From the NCBI RefSeq assembly GCF_013415885.1, contig NZ_CP058910.1, positions 2,728,001 to 2,792,000 of the forward strand: DNA of 64,000 nt. The letters are read 5' to 3'. The notes beneath the pieces are model-generated. The model had not been told where the DNA came from. It saw only the letters and a program-made list of their open reading frames with translations, and searched no databases. Below, one piece after another: positions 43,250 to 51,464 of the stretch. The stretch comes from Halosimplex rubrum (lineage in GTDB: Archaea > Halobacteriota > Halobacteria > Halobacteriales > Haloarculaceae). Both the position numbers and the translations under genes were made by a program. Within the stretch, counting starts at the first letter, position 1. Each line of letters opens with the position of its first letter.

Positions 43250-44588
43250 CGGAGGCGCTCGAAAAGCCTTGTGTCGGACGGACGAAGACAGCAAACAGCA
43301 CTCGATCACAGGTATCGATGAACGTCGCTCCCTCATCGTCCTCTCTGCGTTGCTCGATGAAATCCGGATAGCCGAGCAACTGGAGGTACGCATTAGCAAA
43401 CTGGATGAGTGTCTTCACTGCGGCCTTCATGAAGTGGTATGGTTCAATGTAGCCCGCAGCAGCCCAGTCTGCCTGATACAAGCCCCACTCAGTGAGCGGA
43501 TCATAGGGTAAGGGATCGTCATCTATCTCGCGGTAGTACCGCTCGAAGGCATCTCGATCTGCCTCATTGAACCGGTCAAGCGGGATGACTCCCGCTGTCC
43601 AACCCTGATCGACATCCTCGAGGAGACTGTCCTGATATCCTCCGCGATGGACTACGAGCGGTCGGAGAACATAGATCAGATTGATGTACGCCATGTGGGC
43701 CGCGATGTGATCACGAAGATCAGTGTTTGCCTCCCGAATCTCGTCCAGAAAGTCCCGTCCCCGGTTGTTCGAGAGCGAGATGAACTCTTTGCGAATGTCG
43801 TCGATAGCATACTTCTCCGCGGTCTTGAGGGCAAGTGTATCGAAAACGCCGGTGATCAGGGAGATCGCATTGTCGAAATGGTACTGGACGTTGAGCTGCG
43901 TCCGGTTATCTGGTTCCTGGAAATACTGATAGCCGATCTCATCGACGGCGATAAGCAAGTTCTGAAATCGTGTGCTAAATCCTCGTAGATAGTCGTCATC
44001 CGCGTCGGCCTCTACGTGATACCGCGGAACCAACGACCGGAAGAGATGCCAGTACCAGCCGAACATTCCGACGGTGAGGTTCGGACTAGCGTAGAACTGC
44101 TCCCGATACCGGAGGTAGAGCCCGAGATATTCGACTGCCTCGCTGAGGCTCATGATGTTCAACTGCCCACCAGGGAAGTGCGCTTCGAACCACCGTCGGT
44201 TGGTGAGGAGGACCGCTCGGTTCGTGATGAACAGGTGTCCCTCATCACGATGGTTGAGCGCGGCGTGGACGAACACCTGCCGGACTGTCGCCAGCTCTCG
44301 ATCGGTGACGTCCTCTACTTCGGTCGCATACGCGTCGACGTCATCGGAGAAGACTCGTGCTGTAGTCCGGCGAATCGCCCGATCCTGATATCCGAACAGA
44401 TACGAGAATGACGTGGTTGTTTGCTGCCCATCATCATCGCTCCGGACAACTCGAGCCCCGTTCTCTGCCGTCTCAATTGTATACGGTGGGATACACTCAA
44501 GCTCCTCATGCCGTGGCGTGTCTGGCGACCGAATGAATTCGAACTCGCGGTTCGCTGCATATCTCGACGGATGATATCGCGTGGGTTC
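43250..44588 (-). pseudogene. Frameshifted large hypothetical gene
   Basis: The coding stretch runs from an ATG at 44588 (MNPRDIIRRDM), then shifts frame near 44555 into YAANREFEFIRSPDTPRHEE and continues to RVLFAVFVRP near 43260, about 440 residues. Without the shift only a GTG at 44276 could start the protein. The 3-prime end also fails: after FVRP the frame runs antisense through the start of the lipoprotein gene. Helical middle part with VEYLGLYLRYREQFYASPNL. Family not recognised; probably degenerate. Confidence 0.55.
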
Positions 44589-44775
44589 ATACCTGTGTCT
44601 CGTAGTGCCGGCAAGTCAACGCTGTGGGCACGTCAACAAGCCCCTCCACCTTGTTTTTGAATACGATCGGGATTTTGTATCGAATGACTAATTCGAACTC
44701 GATCCAATGTCCCATCAATAGTTGGACCAGCCAGAAGACGGGGTTGGAAGATACTGCCGACAGAATCTTCCACAT
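44587..44775 (-). CDS. Possible small hydrophobic protein
   Basis: A 62-residue frame (MWKILSAVSSNPVFWLVQLL) with one hydrophobic segment. Its stop overlaps the ATG at 44588 as ATGA, which suggests coupling to the broken gene downstream. Codon use is AT-richer than the surroundings. Evidence is weak. Confidence 0.3.
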   Translation of the reverse strand: MWKILSAVSSNPVFWLVQLLMGHWIEFELVIRYKIPIVFKNKVEGLVDVPTALTCRHYETQV

Positions 44776-44803
44776 CCGATTTGTTCATCCACAGTCTTCA
44801 CAG

Positions 44804-44850
44804 TTCTTAACCAACACATATCTATTGGATGATTTTGTGTTGGTTAAGAA
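44804..44850. promoter_or_regulatory. 15-bp inverted repeat operator upstream of AbiEi gene
   Basis: TTCTTAACCAACACA, 17-nt spacer, TGTGTTGGTTAAGAA, perfect arms, 65 bp before the AbiEi-like gene. AbiEi proteins are known to bind inverted repeats in their own promoter. The same half-site TTAACCAACA with the same spacer recurs at 58286. Confidence 0.72.
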
Positions 44851-44915
44851 AGCTAAGAAGGATGAGGCAAGGCTAAAGCAGGTCTGAGACTATATTCTAT
44901 GTAAGAAACGCAGGT

Positions 44916-45746
44916 ATGGGTATCATAGAACAATCGCAAAATATACGCCAGGGTCTCTCGACTCGAGAAAGTCGACTCCTTGCACAACTCGCTGGCGCGG
45001 GGCACCAGATCATCTCCGTTGACGATATCGAGACGACGCTGGAGGTTCCCCCAAACACCGCCCGCGAGATCGCCTCCCGGCTCACCGAGAAGGGCTGGCT
45101 CGACATACTGTTTGCCGGCCGATACCTCATCATCCCACTCGCAGCCGGTGAAGAGGGCCTGTACACAACCCACGAGTACCTCATCGCCGCCCACGTCGCC
45201 GAGCCGATGTACATCGGCTACTACAGCGCCCTCAGCCACCACGGACTGACTGAACAGGTCCCCAGGACGGTGTATGTCGTTACGCCGACCCGAGCGCAAA
45301 GCCGAGAGATCCACGGCGTCCCGTACCGCGTCACGACAGTCACCGAGCGGAAATTCTTCGGATTCGAGCCGACATCGATCGAGGGCACGACCGTTCAGGT
45401 CAGCGACCAAGAGAAGACGCTGGTCGACTGTGCGGACCACCCCGAGTTCTGTGGTGGCCTTCGAGAACTCGCAACCGCGATGCGCACCGCCGACGACTGG
45501 GGCTGCGACTGGGACACCGTCGGCGAGTACCTCGAGCGCCTCGATAACGGCGCGGCGACCAAGCGGATCGTCTACCTCGCCGACCAGCTCGGCATCGACC
45601 TCCCCGCCCGCGAAGAACTCGTTGCGTCGTTCACGAGTGGGTACTCCCTGTTGGACCCCACGCGGCCCGACACCGGATCGACCGACAGTACGTACCGCCT
45701 CCGAATCAACGTCGAGCCAGCCATGCTGGAGCCCACGGAGTCCTGA
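44916..45746 (+). CDS. abiEi: AbiEi-type antitoxin / transcriptional regulator
   Basis: A 276-residue protein with an N-terminal winged helix (SVDDIETTLEVPPNTAREIA) and the AbiEi C-terminal domain: YYSALSHHGLTEQVPRTVYV, YRVTTVTERKFFGFEPTSIE, VSDQEKTLVDCADHPEFCGG. In type IV toxin-antitoxin systems AbiEi represses the operon and opposes AbiEii, a nucleotidyltransferase toxin. Here no nucleotidyltransferase follows; the next gene is convergent. So this is a lone member or the toxin was lost. A 15-bp inverted repeat lies in its promoter. A ruined copy of its C-terminal part is at 47.8 kb. Confidence 0.85.
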   Translation: MGIIEQSQNIRQGLSTRESRLLAQLAGAGHQIISVDDIETTLEVPPNTAREIASRLTEKGWLDILFAGRYLIIPLAAGEEGLYTTHEYLIAAHVAEPMYIGYYSALSHHGLTEQVPRTVYVVTPTRAQSREIHGVPYRVTTVTERKFFGFEPTSIEGTTVQVSDQEKTLVDCADHPEFCGGLRELATAMRTADDWGCDWDTVGEYLERLDNGAATKRIVYLADQLGIDLPAREELVASFTSGYSLLDPTRPDTGSTDSTYRLRINVEPAMLEPTES

Positions 45747-45808
45747 CCTAGGTACGAAGTCGGCGTACCTTCTCTGCAGCGTCGAGAACGGTGCTGTTCA
45801 ACGACGAA

Positions 45809-46297
45809 CTATGGGTTTGTGCCACCATCGACGGCCTCGAGATCGGGCTCGTCGAATTCGAGGGCTTCCGCGACGGCATCCGGAAGCTCCGGGCGAGGGG
45901 CCGATTCGTGGCGCTCGATTTTCTCGGTCTTGCGCGTGTTTTCGTAGAGGGCACGTGCGACCGGAAGCCCACGGAGATACTTGTAGTCGTGGAGGACCTC
46001 GACCCCCCGCTCTGTGAATCCGTAGAACTGGGCGGGGAGATCACGTTTCCCCTCGCTTGGTTCGTACGTGTAGCGTGCGAGGAGCCCGGCGTCGATCAAC
46101 GTCTCCAACTGGTCTTTGATGGCCGCCTGGCTCTTCCCGGTCATATACTCGAGTTCGGCGAGCGACATTAGATGGGCGGGATGGCCCAGCAGCTCCTGGA
46201 TGATGAGATGGCGCGTATCCTGGGACAGCAGCTTGAACAGCCGCTGCTGTTCCGCGAACGGCCCTGCATCGGCCGCGCCCGTGTCGGTTTCGCTCAT
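45809..46297 (-). CDS. ArsR-like winged-helix regulator
   Basis: A 162-residue protein with an ArsR/PadR-like winged helix: LFKLLSQDTRHLIIQELLGH, SLAELEYMTGKSQAAIKDQL, LIDAGLLARYTYEP, then FYGFTERGVEVL. It is a close relative of the product at 47318. Divergent from the gene at 46413 with a shared promoter region that contains TTGGTT-N10+-AACCAA near 46345-46367. Likely controls both. Confidence 0.83.
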   Translation of the reverse strand: MSETDTGAADAGPFAEQQRLFKLLSQDTRHLIIQELLGHPAHLMSLAELEYMTGKSQAAIKDQLETLIDAGLLARYTYEPSEGKRDLPAQFYGFTERGVEVLHDYKYLRGLPVARALYENTRKTEKIERHESAPRPELPDAVAEALEFDEPDLEAVDGGTNP

Positions 46298-46412
46298 ACG
46301 TGCTGGTACGAGATAGGACGCTATAACAGTTAGGGTTGTACAAGTTGGTTAAAACGAGAAAAACCAAAGTGATTCAGAAGGGATAAGGTGGTGTGGTTTG
46401 AATCGGCAGCTA

Positions 46413-47213
46413 ATGACCGACCCAAGCCCGCCGCCGGACGCTGGGGAGATTATGACCGTTGTTCACGAGGCCGTCGGGGGCATCGAACTTGAGCCTGCAG
46501 AGAAACGGGAAATCTGGCGGTTCACCCAGCGTGAATTGCCGTATCTCTGGAGTCAGCGGACATCGTATTTCATCTTGGGGAGCTATCGCGACCCCTATAT
46601 CCGCCGGCTTCGCGCCGTCCAGAACGAACTCACGAAGCAGCTCGGTGCCTATCCGTTCATCATGGGTGATCTCCTCGAACTTCCGACTGACCGCCTCAAT
46701 ACGTTCGATATCATGTTTTCGTTGCTCGCGACGTACAGCGACTACATCGTTGGGGTCTTCGAGAAGGAGAGTGGTGGGGAGGCGCCTGAATTGGGCGAGA
46801 TCGATGACCCGCCGTATTTCGACAAGTCGTACGTGTTCCCACGTGATTACGCGTGGGTGACTGACGAGAACCTTGACTCGCCACAGCACGTCGTTCAGGC
46901 CGCCCTTGAGATAGCGTTCACAGACGATTTGTCGGCGGATGAAGTCCAAGCAAACGTCGAGTCGCTCGTCGATCGCGCCCAAGAGAGCGGTCTCGACATC
47001 GACGAACAGGAGGTGTGGGATGTGATCGACGAGCGGGCAGATGAGGACGAAGAGCCGGCAACGTACAGTTGGGTCCATCTCAACAAGTTCCGCAAATTCG
47101 AACTCCACGAACGGTGCTTCCCGTGGACGACAGAGGACGAACTTCGAACTGAGGTTGACGAACTTCCGTCCCCGACACCACGTCCGGAGTGGGAAGAGCG
47201 TGAGGACCAGTGA
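46413..47213 (+). CDS. TIR-like / nucleotide-binding-fold hypothetical protein
   Basis: A 266-residue acidic protein. Residues about 35-125 show a flavodoxin-like alternation seen in TIR and nucleoside-deoxyribosyltransferase-like domains: TSYFILGSYRDPYIRRLRAV, YPFIMGDLLELP, FDIMFSLLATYSDYIVGVFE, then GGEAPELGEI with a conserved Glu. Such folds in prokaryotic defence genes cleave NAD. I cannot confirm a catalytic Glu. It lies between two regulators of one family and near AbiEi and Fic-like genes. The ATG at 46413 is used. Confidence 0.55.
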   Translation: MTDPSPPPDAGEIMTVVHEAVGGIELEPAEKREIWRFTQRELPYLWSQRTSYFILGSYRDPYIRRLRAVQNELTKQLGAYPFIMGDLLELPTDRLNTFDIMFSLLATYSDYIVGVFEKESGGEAPELGEIDDPPYFDKSYVFPRDYAWVTDENLDSPQHVVQAALEIAFTDDLSADEVQANVESLVDRAQESGLDIDEQEVWDVIDERADEDEEPATYSWVHLNKFRKFELHERCFPWTTEDELRTEVDELPSPTPRPEWEEREDQ

Positions 47214-47317
47214 ATTGTCCTGTCCTACTCGCTTGGCGGTACACTCATCATAGTGAGCCGGCTCGGTAGTTTACTCTCGGATAAACTACTTTACTATGCC
47301 CGGTCGAATACATCGTT

Positions 47318-47725
47318 ATGGAGGCTGGTTCGGGTGTCGGTGACGACACGACACCACGGGAAGTCATCCACTTCATTACACAGCAGACACGGTTTTCGCT
47401 TATCAGCGATATTCTCGCTCACCCTCAACAGCTCCCATCGATGTACGAACTCGAGGAGCTCAATCCCAGTGTGAGCGATGCGACCGTCTACAAGCACATC
47501 CAGAAGCTGATCGACGCCGGCATCGTCACGGAGGTCGCTTTGGACGACGACCAGCGCCGGCAGGGGTATCCCTGGAAGTTCTACGGCCTCACCGAAGACG
47601 GCCGCGAGTTCCTGGAGACGCACAATCTGCTTGCCGCGGAGGAGACACTTCAGCAGATCTACGACACCATCGCCGATAAGCCCGAGAAGATGGTCAAGTA
47701 CGAGGACGCGCCCCGTCCAGATTAG
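47318..47725 (+). CDS. ArsR-like winged-helix regulator, second copy
   Basis: A 135-residue protein with the same layout as the one at 45.8 kb: SLISDILAHPQQLPSMYELE, DATVYKHIQKLIDAGIVTEV, KFYGLTEDGREFL, and the same VKYEDAPRPD-like ending (HESAPRPELPD in the other). The paralogues flank the TIR-like gene on both sides. A TATA-like sequence lies near 47290. Confidence 0.83.
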   Translation: MEAGSGVGDDTTPREVIHFITQQTRFSLISDILAHPQQLPSMYELEELNPSVSDATVYKHIQKLIDAGIVTEVALDDDQRRQGYPWKFYGLTEDGREFLETHNLLAAEETLQQIYDTIADKPEKMVKYEDAPRPD

Positions 47726-47774
47726 GAGTGGTTGTCAGAGAATAGGGAGCGATAGTCTGCCGTTATTCCCGGAG

Positions 47775-48220
47775 GTTAGCCTGACTGACCGACTTCACGG
47801 ACGTAGCCGCTCCGCTCAAGATCAAATTCTTCGGCTACGAGTCGAGGCTCATCGAGGACAGCCCCGTGAACGTCGCAGATGTGGAAAAGACGACCGTTGA
47901 CTGTACCGACCATCTCGAACTCTGTGGTGGCATCCGAGAACTCGTACAGGCGATAATCGTCGCGGAGGATCGAGACTATTCGTGGGCGACGGTCGTTGAG
48001 TGCCTCCAGCGACCCGACAACGGCGTTGCGACCAAGCGGATCTCTAACCTCGTCGACCAGCTCGGCATCGACCTCCCGGCGCGTGAGACGCTCCTCAAGT
48101 CATTCACAAGCGGGTATCCGCTTCTCGACCCAACGCGAAGCGAACAGGGACGCTAGGACAGTGAGTATCATCTCCGAATCAACGTCGACTGGGAGAGATT
48201 CGATTCGATGGAATCCTGAT
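47775..48220 (+). pseudogene. Degenerate AbiEi-type gene
   Basis: The plus strand encodes, in shifting frames, APLKIKFFGYESRLIEDSPV, VNVADVEKTTVDCTDHLELC, GGIRELVQAIIVAEDRDYSW and LLKSFTSGYPLLDPTRSEQG followed by a stop and then YHLRINVDWERFDSMES. All match the C-terminal half of the AbiEi-like protein at 44.9 kb (for example QVSDQEKTLVDCADHPEFCG and SFTSGYSLLDPTRPD). The N-terminal winged helix is gone. It is a dead tandem relative. Confidence 0.78.
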
Positions 48221-48283
48221 GCCAGGTCGGTCCGAAAGGTAGCGTGAATTAAGATGCTCCTCCAAGTACAGCGAATCAGGTAG

Positions 48284-49159
48284 ATGGGTCACGTCTATTA
48301 TCACCATCCGGGCGACAATCAGTTCTCTCTTGATTTTGTCCACGAGGCTCCATCAGAGATCGTTGCCAGGATTGTCGAGTACGACGATGACGTGGCGGTG
48401 AAGGTTCGCAGGTACGATCTTGACAGCGAGTTTTTCGGTATCTATACCTCCCGCGTCGGTGGTGGGGACGTCGGCGATCTCGAATTCGATTTTGGCGAGG
48501 CACTCTCTGAGATGGGTGCTGATAACGGTACCATCGTTGCCCGGCTCCTCGAGATCTATCAAGCGCTCATAGCCCAGAACGAGGAAGAAAAAGGAGTTCC
48601 TGTTGAAGCGTACAAGAACATCGACATCGATGCACTCCCAGACGCGCTCAACCGGGTGTCGTGGGAGGGCGACGCGACTGATGTTGCAGGCCGTCTCGCC
48701 TCAAATCTCATTCTCAAACACGCGCTTCCGAATGCGAACCATCGGACTGCTGTTGCCCTGGTTCAGTTCTACCTCCGTCGGATTGCTCCCGATTTCTCGA
48801 TGCCAGAGACCTCCGTGGAAATCGACTCAGAGACATACGACTGGCGGGAGTGGGTAAACGAATATATTAACGAGTCAAAGCGTCTCTTAACGGTTCGTCG
48901 GAAGAATGTGCTACTCAAACATCTCTCTGACTTCGGAGCGACAACGCTTGAGCGGAAACACGAGGTCCATATCGACCTGACGGCATACGAGCTGGATATG
49001 TATCCCGCAGAAGCGAAAACAGTCTACGCAACAGCGCACGAGGAGCTCTGGATCGAATTCGTCGAAGAAGCGGTTGAGCGCACCGACAACCCCGAGCTAA
49101 TGGAAACTCCTGGACTATCTAAGGCGGAGTTCGCAGAGAGAATTCGGACTCTCGAGTAA
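48284..49159 (+). CDS. Fic-like protein with unusual active-site motif
   Basis: A 291-residue protein. The motif HALPNANHRTAVALVQFYL (residues about 146-164) resembles the Fic/Doc loop HPFx(D/E)GNxRT but has NANHRT where GNGRT is expected. An ALPDALNRV helix and LASNLILKHALPNANHRTA fit the Fic core. The C-terminal 100 residues are unassigned (ELDMYPAEAKTVYATAHEEL). It could be a divergent Fic toxin or an inactivated one. The small minus-strand frame at 49170 overlaps nothing and might be its partner. Confidence 0.55.
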   Translation: MGHVYYHHPGDNQFSLDFVHEAPSEIVARIVEYDDDVAVKVRRYDLDSEFFGIYTSRVGGGDVGDLEFDFGEALSEMGADNGTIVARLLEIYQALIAQNEEEKGVPVEAYKNIDIDALPDALNRVSWEGDATDVAGRLASNLILKHALPNANHRTAVALVQFYLRRIAPDFSMPETSVEIDSETYDWREWVNEYINESKRLLTVRRKNVLLKHLSDFGATTLERKHEVHIDLTAYELDMYPAEAKTVYATAHEELWIEFVEEAVERTDNPELMETPGLSKAEFAERIRTLE

Positions 49160-49169
49160 GCGGCGTGCG

Positions 49170-49274
49170 CTAGTCTTGGAGCGTCGCGACCGTGCGGCCG
49201 GTTTCTTCGGCCTCTTCGCTCCGCGACATCCCGTATGTTGCGAGAGCCTCCTCAACCGCGTCGTCCAGACTCAT
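49170..49274 (-). CDS. Possible 34-residue protein
   Basis: MSLDDAVEEALATYGMSRSE and EAEETGRTVATLQD, an acidic helical peptide with haloarchaeal codon use. It is convergent with the Fic-like gene and ends 10 bp after it. It resembles small helix-turn-helix or antitoxin fragments. Evidence is only composition and start codon. Confidence 0.35.
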   Translation of the reverse strand: MSLDDAVEEALATYGMSRSEEAEETGRTVATLQD

Positions 49275-49550
49275 TGGTCAGGCAAATCTTGGCTCTGCCA
49301 ACGGATAAAGTCTCGCACGGTTTGCGTTTATCATTGCATCGGCCAACTCGCCAACCGTGCAGGACCGATCCCGCAAACGGTCGATAACCCGTAGCACCGT
49401 CCACTCTCATAGATTCCCATCTCTCCGATGTATTCATAATCATATCGGGTAGAGTGGAATACAGACTCTTGGCGCACAGATCGAGTCGTCAAATAGTGAG
49501 ACAGTTGTTCAACCGTATTTTGGAGAGGCAATTCGATCTGCGAGTCCGAA

Positions 49551-50171
49551 CTACTCGGGAGGCGACGTGAACAGGCGCCGATACTCGTCAAGCCACTCGA
49601 TCTCGTGGTATGCCACGTCGTTCTGAATGTCGTATTCAAGCGGGAGTGGATCCGAACGGTGGGCTGTAAACGTGAGGTTGATCTCGATACAGGGCCCGTG
49701 CTCGGAGACGCACTCGAAGCCATCGTCAACGGGGTATACAACGCTAAACCAGCGAATCTGGAACCCAAAGTGGTCACACACATCTCTGACGACGGCAGCG
49801 TCACAATAGGGCGTGTGGACCCACAGTTCCCCGCCAGCGTACGCCTGATCTTTGACGCACCAGACTGCATCGAGGGAGCGGAGAAACTCCGCAGCGCGAT
49901 TGTAGTGCGCTTCAGTCAGGCGATCCCACCAGTGGTACTCCTCGACGTCGTCAACGAGGAGCTGGAGGCAATCTCCACACACATCATACGCCCGCTCACC
50001 AAGGGAGACTTCGTGGAGTTTGTCGTACTGGGTGGTGTCACATGCATCGCACGGCGGGGAAGCACCACTGCACTGGCATCCGGAGGATGATCGCTGTTCG
50101 GTAGGGTTGGAACACCTGCTGTTTGCACTCCCTGGCTTCTGAGATTCGTTTGAGTCGGTATTCTCGGTCAT
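49551..50171 (-). CDS. Cys-rich hypothetical protein
   Basis: A 206-residue protein. The N-terminal part has many cysteines (CSNP, GCQCSG, CDACDTTQYDKLHEV, DVCGDCLQLL), which could bind one or two zinc ions. The middle EYHWWDRLTEAHYNRAAEFL and the strand-rich ELWVHTPYCDAAVVRDVCDH suggest an alpha/beta domain. No family recognised. A CAGTCAC-N4-GTGACTG hairpin lies in its leader near 50191-50208. The 276 bp between 49275 and 49550 hold no gene I can support. Confidence 0.6.
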   Translation of the reverse strand: MTENTDSNESQKPGSANSRCSNPTEQRSSSGCQCSGASPPCDACDTTQYDKLHEVSLGERAYDVCGDCLQLLVDDVEEYHWWDRLTEAHYNRAAEFLRSLDAVWCVKDQAYAGGELWVHTPYCDAAVVRDVCDHFGFQIRWFSVVYPVDDGFECVSEHGPCIEINLTFTAHRSDPLPLEYDIQNDVAYHEIEWLDEYRRLFTSPPE

Positions 50172-50500
50172 TGGTATCTAACCGAGAACCGTCAGTCACG
50201 CCGTGTGACTGGGCTCCCGGCTAGAACCGAACCAACGGTCGGCCACTCATCTATCGCCACAGAGAGCAGGTTGGTGTAAATAGTTTCTGTGGGTCCAACC
50301 GAGAACACCGGCCAGCGTCCGGCTATCGACGACAGCCAATGCTAGGACATTAAACGTCGTGTGCAACCGCATCTTGGAGTGTGACTGGCGTGTCTGTGGG
50401 TAACACACCCTAACTAATTTTAATACAATTGCCACGATATTCCAGGTTGACGTCCGATACACCCCTCAAACCGAGAGAGTTCAACACGATGATCATCACT
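50172..50500. other. Intergenic region before the RNA array
   Basis: No gene is convincing. CTAATTTTAATACAATTG near 50413-50430 is the best TATA-type element for transcription to the right into the array. A CAGTCAC/GTGACTG hairpin sits at about 50191-50208. Confidence 0.4.
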
Positions 50501-50508
50501 CGCCTCAC

Positions 50509-50541
50509 CCCGCGGCGTGCTCGTTCTCGCTTAGCCGCGGG
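50509..50541 (+). ncRNA. Array hairpin 1
   Basis: CCCGCGGC pairs perfectly with GCCGCGGG around a 17-nt loop. First strong hairpin of the 50.5-57 kb island, about 390 bp before the first tRNA-like gene. Sequence alone does not show an RNA product. Confidence 0.4.
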
Positions 50542-50596
50542 TCCCGTGTTTGGCGAGTGCCTACAAGATCAGCGTGCGAAGAGCCCGGGCGCAAAC

Positions 50597-50645
50597 CGCC
50601 GGATCCGCGTCGACTTCGAATACGAGAGTTCGACGCAATCCGGCG
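50597..50645 (+). ncRNA. Array hairpin 2, long three-step stem
   Basis: CGCCGGAT (50597-50604) pairs with ATCCGGCG (50638-50645); inside, CGTCGA (50608-50613) pairs with TCGACG (50630-50635), and a further short stem closes the tip. About 49 nt, 14 perfect pairs. The layout, a long stem with a small internal loop, recalls Y RNAs. Confidence 0.5.
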
Positions 50646-50737
50646 ACGTCCGGACACTCTCACCCGCATAACTCGGCCCCCATACGGACTACCCGTCACG
50701 GGTCGGGGAACACGGGATTGCCGCCTGCCTGTGCCCA

Positions 50738-50770
50738 GTACTCGCTCAGGACACAGCCTGATGCGAGTGC
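50738..50770 (+). ncRNA. Array hairpin 3
   Basis: GTACTCGC pairs with GCGAGTGC (one G-T) and continues as TCAGG/CCTGA around the loop ACACAG, with one bulged T. Thirteen pairs in all. Followed by GCGGAC-TCC-GTCCGC near 50824 and CAGC-GAGA-GCTG near 50876. Confidence 0.5.
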
Positions 50771-50897
50771 AGGATGCCAGGCTCGCGGCTGCTTGATTTC
50801 CGTTCGTCCCGATACAGGAGCGAGCGGACTCCGTCCGCGCTGAGCGTACGGAACTCGTTAGCCAACAGCCCCACAGCGAGAGCTGCGGCTACGTCGA

Positions 50898-50971
50898 GCC
50901 CCGGAGTCTCCGCTGGCGAGGGACGCCGGACTTTGAATCCGGAGGTCGCCGGTTCGATTCCGGCCGGGGCG
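50898..50971 (+). tRNA. tRNA-Gln(UUG)-like
   Basis: Acceptor GCCCCG with CGGGGC (6 pairs), D-stem GTC/GAC, anticodon arm CCGGA-CTTTGAA-TCCGG giving anticodon UUG, T-arm GCCGG-TTCGATT-CCGGC. The first acceptor pair is missing; after a 2-nt bulge GTC (50893-50895) can pair with GAC (50971-50973), lengthening the stem. The D-arm text is nearly the same as in the tRNA-Glu(UUC) gene at 54722. No encoded CCA. Confidence 0.78.
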
Positions 50972-50975
50972 ACAT

Positions 50976-51049
50976 GCCGACGTGGTGTAATCCGGCGAGC
51001 ATACGGCCCTGTCACGGCCGTGATCCGGGTTCAAATCCCGGCGTCGGCG
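50976..51049 (+). tRNA. tRNA-Asp(GUC)
   Basis: Acceptor GCCGACG/CGTCGGC, anticodon arm CGGCC-CTGTCAC-GGCCG giving GUC, T-arm CCGGG-TTCAAAT-CCCGG. U33 present. It starts 4 nt after the preceding tRNA. The flanks CAT and GTG extend the acceptor stem by three more pairs (one G-T), including the discriminator base, which is unusual for a tRNA. Confidence 0.88.
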
Positions 51050-51087
51050 TGGATGCGTGGCGTGGCCACGTGGGGATACCCATCGAG

Positions 51088-51158
51088 GTAGGCAGCCCGT
51101 TGGTGCGATCAGCTGGATCGTTCCGACGATGCTGGGCCCAGCAGGGTCTGCAACCTAC
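51088..51158 (+). ncRNA. Long hairpin after tRNA-Asp
   Basis: GTAGG-CAG-CCC (51088-51098) pairs with GGG-t-CTG-caa-CCTAC (51144-51158), 11 pairs with bulges t and caa on one side only. Inside lies the perfect hairpin TGCTGGG-CCCAGCA (51130-51143). No T-loop is present, so this is not a tRNA; the bulged stem is Y-RNA-like. Confidence 0.4.
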
Positions 51159-51212
51159 ATGAGCCGGTGTGGTATTCCCGGGCACACCCGAAGTACGCCC
51201 CCGCGATGAGAC

Positions 51213-51244
51213 GCGCAACCACGACTACTCGGTCGCGGTTGCGC
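51213..51244 (+). ncRNA. 12-bp array hairpin
   Basis: GCGCAACC, a single A-C mismatch, CGAC, loop, GTCG, then GGTTGCGC. It lies between the long hairpin and the tRNA-Pro-like gene. Confidence 0.5.
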
Positions 51245-51298
51245 AGTTGGAAAGTCGTACAGATAGATAATCAGCTGCCGAACGCTCGGCAGTCCAGT

Positions 51299-51371
51299 GA
51301 GCCGATGGTCCAGCGGACGACGATCTGTGCCTTGGGCGCACAGGACCGAGGTTCGAATCCGCGTCGGCTCA
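51299..51371 (+). tRNA. tRNA-Pro(UGG)-like with 11-bp acceptor stem
   Basis: Acceptor GAGCCGA/TCGGCTC, anticodon arm TGTGC-CTTGGGC-GCACA giving UGG, T-loop TTCGAAT. Flanks extend the acceptor to a perfect 11-bp stem, CAGTGAGCCGA (51295-51305) with TCGGCTCACTG (51364-51374). The T-stem has an A-G mismatch (CGAGG/CCGCG) and the D-arm loop is only 3 nt. These traits point to a tRNA mimic or a decayed tRNA. Confidence 0.7.
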
Positions 51372-51375
51372 CTGT

Positions 51376-51462
51376 GCCGCGACTGGGTATTGGGGAACCC
51401 AGCGGCCTGCTATGCCGTGGCCGACTGCTATCGGTCCCCCGGTTCGAATCCGGGTCGCGGCG
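51376..51462 (+). tRNA. tRNA-Ser(GCU)
   Basis: Acceptor GCCGCGA/TCGCGGC, D-arm GGGT...ACCC with GGGG in the loop, anticodon arm GCGGC-CTGCTAT-GCCGT giving GCU, long variable arm GGCCGA...TCGGTC as expected for serine, T-arm CCCGG-TTCGAAT-CCGGG, discriminator G. It starts 4 nt after the Pro-like gene. Confidence 0.86.
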
Positions 51463-51464
51463 TC

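Noticed and set aside
50247-51091. Several short open frames at the start of the RNA array
   Set aside because: They overlap hairpins and tRNA genes and have shadow-like composition.
51156-51212. A further tRNA between 51156 and 51212
   Set aside because: There is a GGTGTG/CACACC hairpin but no T-loop or anticodon arm; not callable.
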